Below are positions 9,143-16,760 of a stretch of 31,878 nucleotides of DNA, piece after piece. Both the position numbers and the translations under genes were made by a program. Positions within the stretch are counted from its first letter, which is position 1, and each line of letters starts with the position of its first letter. The stretch spans positions 1 through 31,878 of the forward strand of contig CAZMRK010000305.1 in the NCBI GenBank assembly GCA_964568355.1. Direction: 5' to 3'. The notes under the pieces were generated by a model, which was not told the DNA's origin, ran no database searches, and worked only from the letters and a program-made list of their open reading frames with translations. Source of the stretch: JAJPJX01 sp964568355 (GTDB lineage Bacteria > Acidobacteriota > Terriglobia > Bryobacterales > Bryobacteraceae).

Positions 9143-9774
9143 GCGGCAATCCCCAGATGGAACCGGACGCAATCGACGGCCAGCCGGTCCGTGCGCCCGG
9201 CGACGTAGTCGATATAAAGCTGGTGGCGGGCGGTGGCCAGCCCCGGAGAGAGGTCGTCGCGCACCAGGCCGATCGCCCGGCTGTAGGTGAAGTAGGGGAT
9301 CATCGCCTGCTTTAATGAGCTGACCAGCCAGGGGTTCCCGCTCAGCTCCCAGATATATCCGTGAAAACTGATCTCCGCCGCGTCGCGGGCGGGCAGTTCT
9401 CCCTCCCGAAAGAGCCCCACCAGTTCGTTCTGCAGGCGCTGCAGCTCCGCCAGGTCCGCCGGGGTCGCACGCTCCCGGGCGCACTCCAGCGCCTTTGACT
9501 CCAGCAGCAGCCTCACCTCGTCAATGTGATCCCGGTCCTCGCGAGTAAAGCGAAGGACCGAGAACCCGCGATTCTGGGAATGCGTCAGCAGCCCCTCCTC
9601 CGCCAGCACCAGTAAAGCCTCGCGGATAGGACCTCGGCTGACCTGAAAGCGTTCTGCCAGCATGACTTCGCTGAGATCCGCTCCTGGAGGGAACTGGCCT
9701 TCCCGCAGGGCTTTACGGACAGCCTCCGCGACGGATTGGCGGATGGAAAGGGGACGGATCGCGATGCGCTCCAT
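9139..9774 (-). CDS. GntR-family transcriptional regulator, FCD (FadR) subfamily
   Basis: 211 residues from ATG 9774. An upstream in-frame TTG at 9831 is rejected because it lies upstream of the predicted promoter of this gene (9790-9818). Residues about 12-75 form the winged helix (SEVMLAERFQVSRGPIREAL is the recognition region). Residues about 80-208 form the all-helical FCD ligand domain, with possible metal-binding His at H138 (SFHGY), H184 (RHQLY) and H206 (RFHLG). FCD regulators usually bind small organic acids and repress adjacent catabolic genes. The gene diverges from the aldolase gene across about 120 bases with inverted repeats over both promoters, so it probably regulates itself and the cassette. 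The ATG lies about 10 bases from the predicted transcription start, leaving little room for a ribosome binding site. Confidence 0.92.
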   Translation of the reverse strand: MERIAIRPLSIRQSVAEAVRKALREGQFPPGADLSEVMLAERFQVSRGPIREALLVLAEEGLLTHSQNRGFSVLRFTREDRDHIDEVRLLLESKALECARERATPADLAELQRLQNELVGLFREGELPARDAAEISFHGYIWELSGNPWLVSSLKQAMIPYFTYSRAIGLVRDDLSPGLATARHQLYIDYVAGRTDRLAVDCVRFHLGIAA

Positions 9775-9789
9775 AGGGCTTCGTGGCTC

Positions 9790-9818
9790 ATTGTACAACA
9801 GGGTGGGCCTTTTACCAA
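9790..9818 (-). promoter_or_regulatory. Predicted sigma-70 promoter of the gntR gene with overlapping palindrome
   Basis: On the minus strand TTGGTA (9818-9813) and TACAAT (9795-9790) are separated by 17 bases. The perfect palindrome TTGTACAA (9791-9798) covers the -10 box and fits the GT..AC core typical of GntR-family operators. Transcription would start near 9783, about 10 bases before ATG 9774. The boxes are seen directly; promoter use and binding are inferred. Confidence 0.55.
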
Positions 9819-9825
9819 CAGTCAG

Positions 9826-9863
9826 CAACAAATTGTCTGTTGTATGTTGTCAGTTGTTGACAA
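9826..9863. promoter_or_regulatory. Operator cluster in the gntR-aldolase control region
   Basis: Two inverted repeats lie side by side: CAACAAATTGTCTGTTG (9826-9842, CAACA/TGTTG arms) and TTGTCA-N5-TGACAA (9847-9863, perfect 6-base arms). The second covers the -35 box of the aldolase promoter. TGTTG recurs at 9838, 9845 and 9855, and its complement CAACA at 9796, 9816 and 9826. Such clustering suggests cooperative binding by the adjacent GntR/FCD regulator. Confidence 0.55.
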
Positions 9864-9885
9864 TCTGCTGACGCTCACATATACT
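9857..9885 (+). promoter_or_regulatory. Near-consensus sigma-70 promoter of the aldolase operon
   Basis: A perfect TTGACA (9857-9862) and TATACT (9880-9885, one mismatch to TATAAT) are spaced exactly 17 bases apart. The expected transcription start is 9891-9894, which coincides with the GTG/ATG start of the aldolase gene. The mRNA would have no 5' leader. The -35 box lies inside an inverted repeat, so repression by the divergent regulator is likely. Confidence 0.7.
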
Positions 9886-9893
9886 GCTTCGTG

Positions 9894-10682
9894 ATGAAAG
9901 ACAGCCGAGTGCTCGGGGTTCTCCGCGGAGGCGGTCTGGTCCGCATGGCCAAGATCAGCCGGATTACGGACCCCTGGTTGACGGAAGTAGCCGGCCGGCG
10001 AGGATTTGACGCGATCTGGCTGGACCTGGAACATCGCGATTTCGGGCTCGAGGTCATCGCGCCGATGGCAATGGCCTGCCGGCTGACGGAGACTGATTTA
10101 GTCGTTCGGCTTCCCCGAACGGGATATGACGCCCCGATGCGCGCCCTGGAAAACGGCGCGCAGGGGATCATGGCGCCGCATTGCCGCAACGCCGCGGAAG
10201 CGGAGGATTGGGTTCGCTGGTGCAAATTCCCTCCCCTGGGAGAGCGCGGATGGGACGGCAGCGGCACCGATGCCGATTATTCGCTCATCAGCCCCCGCGA
10301 GTATCTAGCTCGAGCCAATGACCAGAATTTCCTGATGGTGCAGATCGAGGACACCGGCGCGGTAGAGCGGGCGGACGAGATCGCCCGGGTCCCGGGCGTG
10401 GATCTGCTGTTCATCGGGTTGGGCGATCTTTCGATTTCCCTCGGTTTCCCGTTCGAGGGCGACCACGCTTGCGTTCAGGAAGCGGTGCGCCAGGTGGCGG
10501 CCGCGGCGGCCCGTCATGGGAAATGGTGGGGGCTGGCCAACGGAACTCCGGCGGCCGCGCAGGCTGCGGTCAATGCCGGCGCCCGCCTGATCTGCTGCGG
10601 CAGCGACCACCAATGGCTGATTCGGGGCTCCGAGCAGGCGGCGATCGATTACGCGGCGGTCCGCATTCCGGAGGAGCGATGA
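9894..10682 (+). CDS. HpcH/HpaI-family aldolase (2-keto-3-deoxy-acid aldolase type)
   Basis: 262 residues from ATG 9894; GTG 9891 directly before it is an alternative. No ribosome binding site is visible and the predicted transcription start falls at the start codon. Family hallmarks are clear: WLDLEHRDFG with catalytic H47, VVRLP with R72 for the pyruvate moiety, GAQGIMAPHC, KFPPLGERGW, QIED with metal ligand E152, and FIGLGDLSISLG with metal ligand D178. These class II enzymes reversibly cleave 2-keto-3-deoxy acids to pyruvate (or a related oxoacid) and an aldehyde in the cytoplasm. The precise substrate is not readable. It is the first gene of the rightward cassette, overlaps the next gene by ATGA, and is likely controlled by the divergent GntR/FCD protein. 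Confidence 0.9.
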   Translation: MKDSRVLGVLRGGGLVRMAKISRITDPWLTEVAGRRGFDAIWLDLEHRDFGLEVIAPMAMACRLTETDLVVRLPRTGYDAPMRALENGAQGIMAPHCRNAAEAEDWVRWCKFPPLGERGWDGSGTDADYSLISPREYLARANDQNFLMVQIEDTGAVERADEIARVPGVDLLFIGLGDLSISLGFPFEGDHACVQEAVRQVAAAAARHGKWWGLANGTPAAAQAAVNAGARLICCGSDHQWLIRGSEQAAIDYAAVRIPEER

Positions 10683-11701
10683 GAAAGTCTATTTTGTCGA
10701 TCTTTCTGGCCGGATTGGCGGGCTTGCCGCTCGCCGCCGCCGGACGGATCGAGATCGTCTCGGTTGAGCGCATCTGGAACCAGGCGCCCTATAACTCTTT
10801 TGGCGACATCCTGTTTGCGCAGGGCAAGTGGTTCTGCGTCTTCCGGGAAGGCCAGAAGCACGCACCCAGGCCGGGCAGCGAGGACAATGGAAAGGTCCGC
10901 GTGATCTGGTCCAGCGACGGCGACCACTGGTCGTCGTCGGCCCTGCTGGCGGAAGAGGGCGTCGACCTGCGCGATCCGCACCTGTCGGTCACGCCGGACG
11001 GACGCCTCATGGTAGTCGCCGGCGGGTCGTTTTATCCGGGCGGAATCTACAAGGGCAGGCAATCGCGGGTGATGTTCTCCCGCGACGGCCGGAACTGGAC
11101 CAGGCCGCAGCCGGTTCTGAAACCGGGGCATTGGCTGTGGCGGGTCACCTGGTACAAGGGCAAGGCATACGGAATTTCGAAATACGGCCTGTCTCCCAGC
11201 GAGCCGCCCGACGAACGGCGGCGGCAGGATCTGGTAACAAGCTCGGACGGAGTCCATTGGCAGGTCATCACGGAACTAAAGGTACCCGCAGGAGACGAGT
11301 CGACGGTGCGCTTTCTGGCGGACGGGCGCATGGTAGCCCTGGTCCGGCGCTCCCTGCCCAGCAACAACCAGGCTTACATCGGTGTCAGCAAGGCTCCTTA
11401 TCAAAATTGGGAGTGGCACGCGGCGGGCGTCTTTGTCGGAGGACCGAACTTCCTCGTTCTGCCCGACGGAACGATGGTAGCGGGCGGCCGTTATTACGTG
11501 AACGGCGACCGCGCCAATGCGAAGACCGCGGTGGGCTTCCTGCAACTGGACTCATACGTTCCGAGCCTGGTGCTGCCCAGCGGCGGCGACTCCAGTTATC
11601 CAGGCTTCTTTTACAAAGACGGCCTGCTGTGGACGCTCTACTACAGTTCTCACGGCGGGAAATCGGAAATATATCTGGCCAAACTGCGCGTGACCAAATA
11701 G
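10679..11701 (+). CDS. Exported BNR/sialidase-fold beta-propeller protein
   Basis: 340 residues from ATG 10679, which overlaps the aldolase stop (ATGA, 10679-10682); GAGGAG is 2-7 bases before it. The signal peptide covers about residues 1-21 (ends LAAAG). Three Asp-box motifs are visible: SSDGDHW (78-84), SRDGRNW (134-140) and SSDGVHW (188-194). These mark the blades of a six-bladed sialidase-like propeller. The length is right for a single propeller. I could not identify the full set of sialidase catalytic residues (Arg triad with Tyr/Glu), so it may be a lyase, a hydrolase of another sugar acid, or a binding protein. The position between a keto-acid aldolase and a TonB receptor suggests that it releases or handles an acidic sugar or similar substrate in the periplasm. 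Confidence 0.8.
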   Translation: MRKSILSIFLAGLAGLPLAAAGRIEIVSVERIWNQAPYNSFGDILFAQGKWFCVFREGQKHAPRPGSEDNGKVRVIWSSDGDHWSSSALLAEEGVDLRDPHLSVTPDGRLMVVAGGSFYPGGIYKGRQSRVMFSRDGRNWTRPQPVLKPGHWLWRVTWYKGKAYGISKYGLSPSEPPDERRRQDLVTSSDGVHWQVITELKVPAGDESTVRFLADGRMVALVRRSLPSNNQAYIGVSKAPYQNWEWHAAGVFVGGPNFLVLPDGTMVAGGRYYVNGDRANAKTAVGFLQLDSYVPSLVLPSGGDSSYPGFFYKDGLLWTLYYSSHGGKSEIYLAKLRVTK

Positions 11702-11727
11702 TCCCGCCTGGCCGGAGGAGATCAGCG

Positions 11728-14700
11728 ATGAACTTACACGTGCGCTACATACGAACGATGGTCCTGTTCTGCCTGAGCCTGGCCTTGAGCGGGACCGGCA
11801 GCCTCGAAGCCCAAATGGTGAATGCCACGCTGACGGGTTTCGTACACGACTCCAGCGGCGCCGCTGTTGCCGCCGCCACCATCGTGGTGACCAACCAGGG
11901 AACCAATCTGACCCGAAGAACGACGACCGACGGCACCGGCGCCTATACCGTTCCGGCGCTGCCCCCGGGCGAATACCGGCTCGAAGTGGAGCAACCCGGC
12001 TTCAAGAAGCAGGTGATGCCGGGGATCGTGCTGCAGGTGGCGCAGGAGGCGCGGGTGGACGTAGCGCTGGAACTGGGCCAAGTGAGCGAATCGGTAACGG
12101 TATCCGCGGCGGCTCCGCTAATCAATAGTGAAAATCCGATGATCGGCGGTGTAGTCACGCAGGAAAGAATTGCGGACCTGCCGCTGAACGGACGCAACTT
12201 CATGCAACTCAGCCTGCTGACCGGAGGAATCAACGAAGGAAGCGGCGGCAGCCTGCCGAACAGCATCCTGGCCAAAGGATTCGCGCCATCGGCCGGCGGG
12301 GCGGCGGGAGGCGACAACAATTACTCGCTGGACGGGGCCGACAACACGGAGGCCTTCTTCAAAACGTACAACGTGGCGCCGAGCGTGGACGCCGTGCAGG
12401 AGTTTCGTATTCAGATCGGGCAGTATTCGGCGGAGTTCGGCGGCGGTGGCGGCGCGGTCATCAATGTACTCACCAAGTCCGGCACCAATCAGTTCCATGG
12501 CGCGGCATGGGAGTTCGTCCGCAACGATGCGCTGGATGCGAGGAACTACTTTCTCACGCCGTCGCAAAGCATTGCGGCGCTGCACCAGAACCAGTTCGGT
12601 GTGGCGGCAGGCGGACCGATCATCCGCAACCGCACCTTTATCTTTGGCGACTTCGACCTGACGCGCAACTCACAAGGAAATTTCAAAAGCGGCAATGTTC
12701 CCCTGGAAACACAACAGGCCGGCGACCTGTCGGGACTGGGCAAGACCCTGATTGACCCGCTCAGCGCCAACCGCACGCCTTTTCCGGGCGGAATCATCCC
12801 CAGTTCGCGGATCAGCCCGATATCGGCCGCGCTGGTAAAGTATTATCCGCAGCCGAATGCGATCAACCCACGGCAGAACTACAGCGCCAATCTGGGCAGC
12901 ATCAGCAACTCGGACAACTATCTGATCAAGGTGGACCACAAGCTCTCGGACCGGGAGAATCTGATGGGGCGCTATGCCAGCCAAAGTAACGATCGGGCCA
13001 CTCCCGGAACGTTTCCCTCCGTGGGCGGGCAGAAGCAGCCGCAGCGGTTCCAGAACGCGCTGTTGAGCCTGACCAGCACCATCTCACCAACCTTATTGAA
13101 CGAGGCTCATTTCAGTTATGCCCGAACCGTCAATCGCACCCAGGGGCAGAACACGGGGAATCCTCTGGCTTACAATGCCGGAGTCCCCTTTGCCGCCGCA
13201 AGCGGGCTGAATGCGGGATTTCCGGAAAGCCTCAGCATGGGCAATACATCCATCACAGGGTTATCAGAAGGACAGCCCTGGTTCCTGACGGTGAACTCGT
13301 TCCACTGGTACGACAGCATTACCTGGATCCACGGCGCTCACAGCATCAAGGCAGGCGCGGACATCCGGCGGCACCGCATGGATGTGGATGTGGCCACGCA
13401 CGCCAACAACTCCTATACCTTCAGCGGGCAATTCACCGGCGACGGGTTCGCCGATTTTCTACTGGGCTTCCCTTCCAGCTCCATTCTGGAGCTGGCGCCC
13501 AACTCGGCAGGGCGGTTCCGCGCGACCAACCAGGCCTATTATGTTCTGGACAACTGGAAGGTTTCCCAGAATCTGACCTTCAATCTAGGCGTGCGGTATG
13601 AATACGACGCACCGCAGAAGGAGTTGGGCGGCCAGACGCCTCTGTTCGATGGCCGCGGATCGGGCGGGCTACTGTTCCCGAAGCAGAATACGACGGCGCT
13701 GGCGTGGTACCAAGCCAACCGCCCGGACCTCTCGGTAGGCCTGCTGGACCGGGAGACGGAGTATCAGCCGGACAAGAACAACATCGCGCCCCGAGTCGGC
13801 TTTGCGTGGCGCCCTCTGCACAATGAGACGACGGTCGTACGCGGGGGATATGGGATCTTCTATTCCACCGGCGAGGTGGCCGACTATATGTGGAACTCGA
13901 TGACAGGGCCTCCCGGAGAACTCTGGCCCACCTATACGTCGTCGCCCACTACGCCGACTTTGAATTATGGCGGGCAGATCGGGATCCCTCCGGAGCAGGC
14001 ATTGCGCACGGCGACCTTTGGACTGATCGACGGACCCGAGGGAAACATTCTGAATCCCTATGTACAGCAATGGAGCCTGAGCATCGGGCGGCAGATCGGA
14101 AAATCATTTTTCCTGGAAGCACAATACATGGGTTCCAAAACCACCCATCTCTACAACCGGTTCGAGTACAACGCAACGACACCGGGAACGACGCCGATCA
14201 CGACGCGCGTGCCCTACCCCAAGTGGGGGCGCCTTCTCGGCTACAGCAGCGGCGGCGCGGCCAACTACAACGGCCTGCTGCTAACAGCCGAAGAACGCCT
14301 TTACCGCGGGCTGCAGTTCAAAGCGTCCTACACCTGGAGCAAGTACCTGGCGAAGAACGGCAGCGTGATGTCGCACGGCGATTCCACTTTCGTGCAGGAC
14401 CCGTTCAACCTGAAGAACGAATCGGGTATCGCGTCGGACAATGTCGGCCGGCGATTCACGGCGAACCTCAGCTATGAACTGCCCTTTGGGAAGGGCAAGC
14501 CTTTCGCCAATGTGTCCAGGGGTTGGGACAGGCTGATTGGGGGGTGGGTGGTTTCGAGCATCACCACCATACAGGATGGCCTTTATTCCAATCCGAGTGT
14601 CGCCAATGCCAATTGCAATAACGGGATCGCGACGAATTGCCGTCCGGATCTACTGACGGATCCGCTGCTCGGCGGAAGTGGTGTCAGCACGCCGCGCTGG

Positions 14701-15000
14701 TCGGTGGCGGCCTTTGACTGGCCCAACAATCCCGCGCACGCCAAGCAGGCGCCGCGTCTGGGAACATCGGCCGGGAACGTGCTGCTGGGCAATGGGCTGG
14801 TGAACCTGGACCTTTCTTTGCGAAAAGAAATTCCGATCAACGAGCAGGCGCGCTTCGAGTTCCGACTCGAATCCTTCAACTCCCTGAACCACACCAACTT
14901 CGGCACACCGACTGCCAGCGTCGAAAGCCCCAACTTCGGACTGACCTTCAGCGCGGGACCGGCGCGGGTGAATCAGTTCGGGCTGAAACTCTACTGGTAG
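11728..15000 (+). CDS. TonB-dependent receptor with carboxypeptidase-regulatory-like domain (Oar-like)
   Basis: 1090 residues from ATG 11728, placed 7 bases after GGAGGAG (11714-11720). The frame is open far upstream but that part is a shadow of the preceding gene. The signal peptide ends at LEAQ (about residue 29). Residues about 34-117 are a CarboxypepD_reg-like beta-sandwich (GEYRLEVEQPGFKK). A TonB-box-like VTVSA follows (123-127), then the plug (LPLNGRNFMQL, DNNYSLDGADNTE, GTNQFHGAAWEFVRNDALDARNYF), and a long beta-barrel ending in aromatic FGLKLYW. It should import a bulky substrate through the outer membrane using TonB energy. Its place in the aldolase cassette suggests a carbohydrate- or ester-containing organic substrate rather than iron. 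Confidence 0.92.
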   Translation: MNLHVRYIRTMVLFCLSLALSGTGSLEAQMVNATLTGFVHDSSGAAVAAATIVVTNQGTNLTRRTTTDGTGAYTVPALPPGEYRLEVEQPGFKKQVMPGIVLQVAQEARVDVALELGQVSESVTVSAAAPLINSENPMIGGVVTQERIADLPLNGRNFMQLSLLTGGINEGSGGSLPNSILAKGFAPSAGGAAGGDNNYSLDGADNTEAFFKTYNVAPSVDAVQEFRIQIGQYSAEFGGGGGAVINVLTKSGTNQFHGAAWEFVRNDALDARNYFLTPSQSIAALHQNQFGVAAGGPIIRNRTFIFGDFDLTRNSQGNFKSGNVPLETQQAGDLSGLGKTLIDPLSANRTPFPGGIIPSSRISPISAALVKYYPQPNAINPRQNYSANLGSISNSDNYLIKVDHKLSDRENLMGRYASQSNDRATPGTFPSVGGQKQPQRFQNALLSLTSTISPTLLNEAHFSYARTVNRTQGQNTGNPLAYNAGVPFAAASGLNAGFPESLSMGNTSITGLSEGQPWFLTVNSFHWYDSITWIHGAHSIKAGADIRRHRMDVDVATHANNSYTFSGQFTGDGFADFLLGFPSSSILELAPNSAGRFRATNQAYYVLDNWKVSQNLTFNLGVRYEYDAPQKELGGQTPLFDGRGSGGLLFPKQNTTALAWYQANRPDLSVGLLDRETEYQPDKNNIAPRVGFAWRPLHNETTVVRGGYGIFYSTGEVADYMWNSMTGPPGELWPTYTSSPTTPTLNYGGQIGIPPEQALRTATFGLIDGPEGNILNPYVQQWSLSIGRQIGKSFFLEAQYMGSKTTHLYNRFEYNATTPGTTPITTRVPYPKWGRLLGYSSGGAANYNGLLLTAEERLYRGLQFKASYTWSKYLAKNGSVMSHGDSTFVQDPFNLKNESGIASDNVGRRFTANLSYELPFGKGKPFANVSRGWDRLIGGWVVSSITTIQDGLYSNPSVANANCNNGIATNCRPDLLTDPLLGGSGVSTPRWSVAAFDWPNNPAHAKQAPRLGTSAGNVLLGNGLVNLDLSLRKEIPINEQARFEFRLESFNSLNHTNFGTPTASVESPNFGLTFSAGPARVNQFGLKLYW

Positions 15001-15011
15001 GCACAAGGCCG

Positions 15012-16760
15012 GTGACCCGCTATCTGCTCATCGGCGCGATCCTGAGCGCGGCTCTCCTACCGCCGGAGGGCCGCGCGGCCGGGCCTTATCGCGTAGCGGC
15101 ACGGCACAACGCGGCGGTCAAGATGCGCGACGGAACGATTCTGCGCGCGGATGTCTATACCCCGGCGGACGGCAGGTTTCCGGTGCTGCTGCAGCGCACG
15201 CCGTACGACAAGGCTACGCGGGCGCAGGTAAGCCTGGATCTCGCGGCGCGGGGATATGTGGTGGTGGTGCAGGATGTTCGCGGACGCCACCGCTCGGACG
15301 GAACGTGGTATCCGTTCGCGAACGAGACGCAGGACGGATACGATACGGTCGAATGGGCCGCTTCTCTTCCCGGGTCGGACGGCCGTGTGGGTATGTTCGG
15401 CCGATCGTACGGCGGCGCCACGCAGCTATTGGCCGCCATCGCGCAACCTCCACACCTGGCGGGCATCTGCCCCATGCTGACGGCGAGCAACTACCAGGAT
15501 GGCTGGACCTACTCCGGCGGGGCGTTTCAGCAATTTTTCAATCAGTCGTGGGTCTCCAGCCTGGCTCGCGACGCGGTCAGCCGTTGGCTGGACCGGAGGT
15601 GGAGCGAACCGGCTGGATCCGCGGCGCTTCCGCTATCGGGATACCCGGTCCTGGAGCTGGACCTGCCACGGGGTGAGGCGCTTACGCGGGCGCTGGCGCC
15701 TTACTATCTCGACTGGCTGGCGCATCCCGGATACGACGACTACTGGAAGCGTTGGTCCATCGAAGAACATTACGAGCATATCCGGGTTCCGGTTCTGACG
15801 GTGGCGGCGTGGTACGACATCTTTCAGCGAGGCTCCCTGCGGAACTACCAGAATCTGAAATCCCGGAACCCGGAGAGCCGGCACCTGCTGATCGCGATCG
15901 GGGGGCATGCCGGATCCGGGCGCAAGATCGGCGCCGTGGACTTCGGAAAGGAAGCGGAGTTCCGCGAGAATGAGATTACGCGCCAATGGTACGACTACCT
16001 TTTTCACGGCGCCCGGAATGAGTTTTCCGCCAAGCCGGTCCGGATCTTCGTGATGGGAAGAAATCAGTGGCGCGAGGAAGACGAGTGGCCGGTCAGCCGG
16101 GCACGCAGCGTTCGCTACTATCTGCACTCCGGAGGGCGCTCCGCTTCGCTGAAAGGCGACGGCGCGCTGTCACGGGCCGTACCGGGAACCGAGTCTCCGG
16201 ACCACTACCTTTATGACCCCGCGAATCCGGTACCGACCGCAGGAGGGCCGCTCTGCTGCGATCCCGGCAAGCTGGCGCCCGGACCGCAGGACCAGCGGCC
16301 CGTGGAGCTCCGCCCGGACGTGCTGGTCTATTCGACCCCGCCATTCCGCGAAGATATGGAGTTTACCGGACCGGTCAGCGCCGAGTTGTACGTCGGATCG
16401 TCGGCGGTGGATACGGATTTCACCGCCAAGCTGGTGGATGTGTGGCCGGACGGATTCGCGCAAAATCTGACGGACGGGATCCTGCGGATGCGCTACAGGC
16501 GACGGGAACCCTCCGAATGGCTGAAGCCGGAGGAAGTCTACCGGATCACGATCGACCTGGCAGCCACCAGCAATCTCTTCCGGAAAGGACATACTTTGCG
16601 TCTGGAGATCAGCAGCAGCAATTTTCCCCGGTTCGACCGGAATCTCAACACGGAGGAAAATCCGGGCGAGGGGCGGCGGTTCGTAACGGCAAAGAACGCC
16701 GTTTACCATGACGCCCGGCGCCCGTCAGCCCTGCAGCTATGGGTGGTACCCAGCCGATGA
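15012..16760 (+). CDS. Exported CocE/NonD-family hydrolase (X-Pro dipeptidyl-peptidase S15-like)
   Basis: 582 residues from GTG 15012, 11 bases after the TonB receptor stop; AAGG (15005-15008) is the only weak ribosome binding site. The signal peptide covers about residues 1-23. The alpha/beta hydrolase core has VKMRDGTILRADVYTP, the oxyanion-region tyrosine in QRTPYDK, VVQDVRGRHRSDG, and the nucleophile elbow GRSYGG (S132). Likely triad partners are D269 (AAWYDIF) and H299 (IGGHAG). Residues after about 340 form the C-terminal jelly-roll of the family (FTGPVSAELYVGSSAVDTDF). Relatives hydrolyse acyl esters, beta-lactam esters or peptides. The next gene starts inside its stop (ATGA). It probably processes the imported compound in the periplasm. 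Confidence 0.9.
   Translation: MTRYLLIGAILSAALLPPEGRAAGPYRVAARHNAAVKMRDGTILRADVYTPADGRFPVLLQRTPYDKATRAQVSLDLAARGYVVVVQDVRGRHRSDGTWYPFANETQDGYDTVEWAASLPGSDGRVGMFGRSYGGATQLLAAIAQPPHLAGICPMLTASNYQDGWTYSGGAFQQFFNQSWVSSLARDAVSRWLDRRWSEPAGSAALPLSGYPVLELDLPRGEALTRALAPYYLDWLAHPGYDDYWKRWSIEEHYEHIRVPVLTVAAWYDIFQRGSLRNYQNLKSRNPESRHLLIAIGGHAGSGRKIGAVDFGKEAEFRENEITRQWYDYLFHGARNEFSAKPVRIFVMGRNQWREEDEWPVSRARSVRYYLHSGGRSASLKGDGALSRAVPGTESPDHYLYDPANPVPTAGGPLCCDPGKLAPGPQDQRPVELRPDVLVYSTPPFREDMEFTGPVSAELYVGSSAVDTDFTAKLVDVWPDGFAQNLTDGILRMRYRRREPSEWLKPEEVYRITIDLAATSNLFRKGHTLRLEISSSNFPRFDRNLNTEENPGEGRRFVTAKNAVYHDARRPSALQLWVVPSR

Noticed and set aside
9143..9484. Upstream extension of the alpha/beta hydrolase through the regulator gene
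   Set aside because: The extension is a shadow of the GntR gene. ATG 9142 overlaps that gene's stop and begins a proper export signal.
9775..9831. Longer GntR protein from TTG 9831
   Set aside because: The TTG lies upstream of the predicted promoter and the added residues are not part of the winged helix.
10828..11727. Possible 300-residue N-terminal extension of the first TonB receptor
   Set aside because: The frame is open by chance in GC-rich DNA. The ribosome binding site and signal peptide at 11728 mark the real start, and the BNR-propeller gene occupies this stretch.
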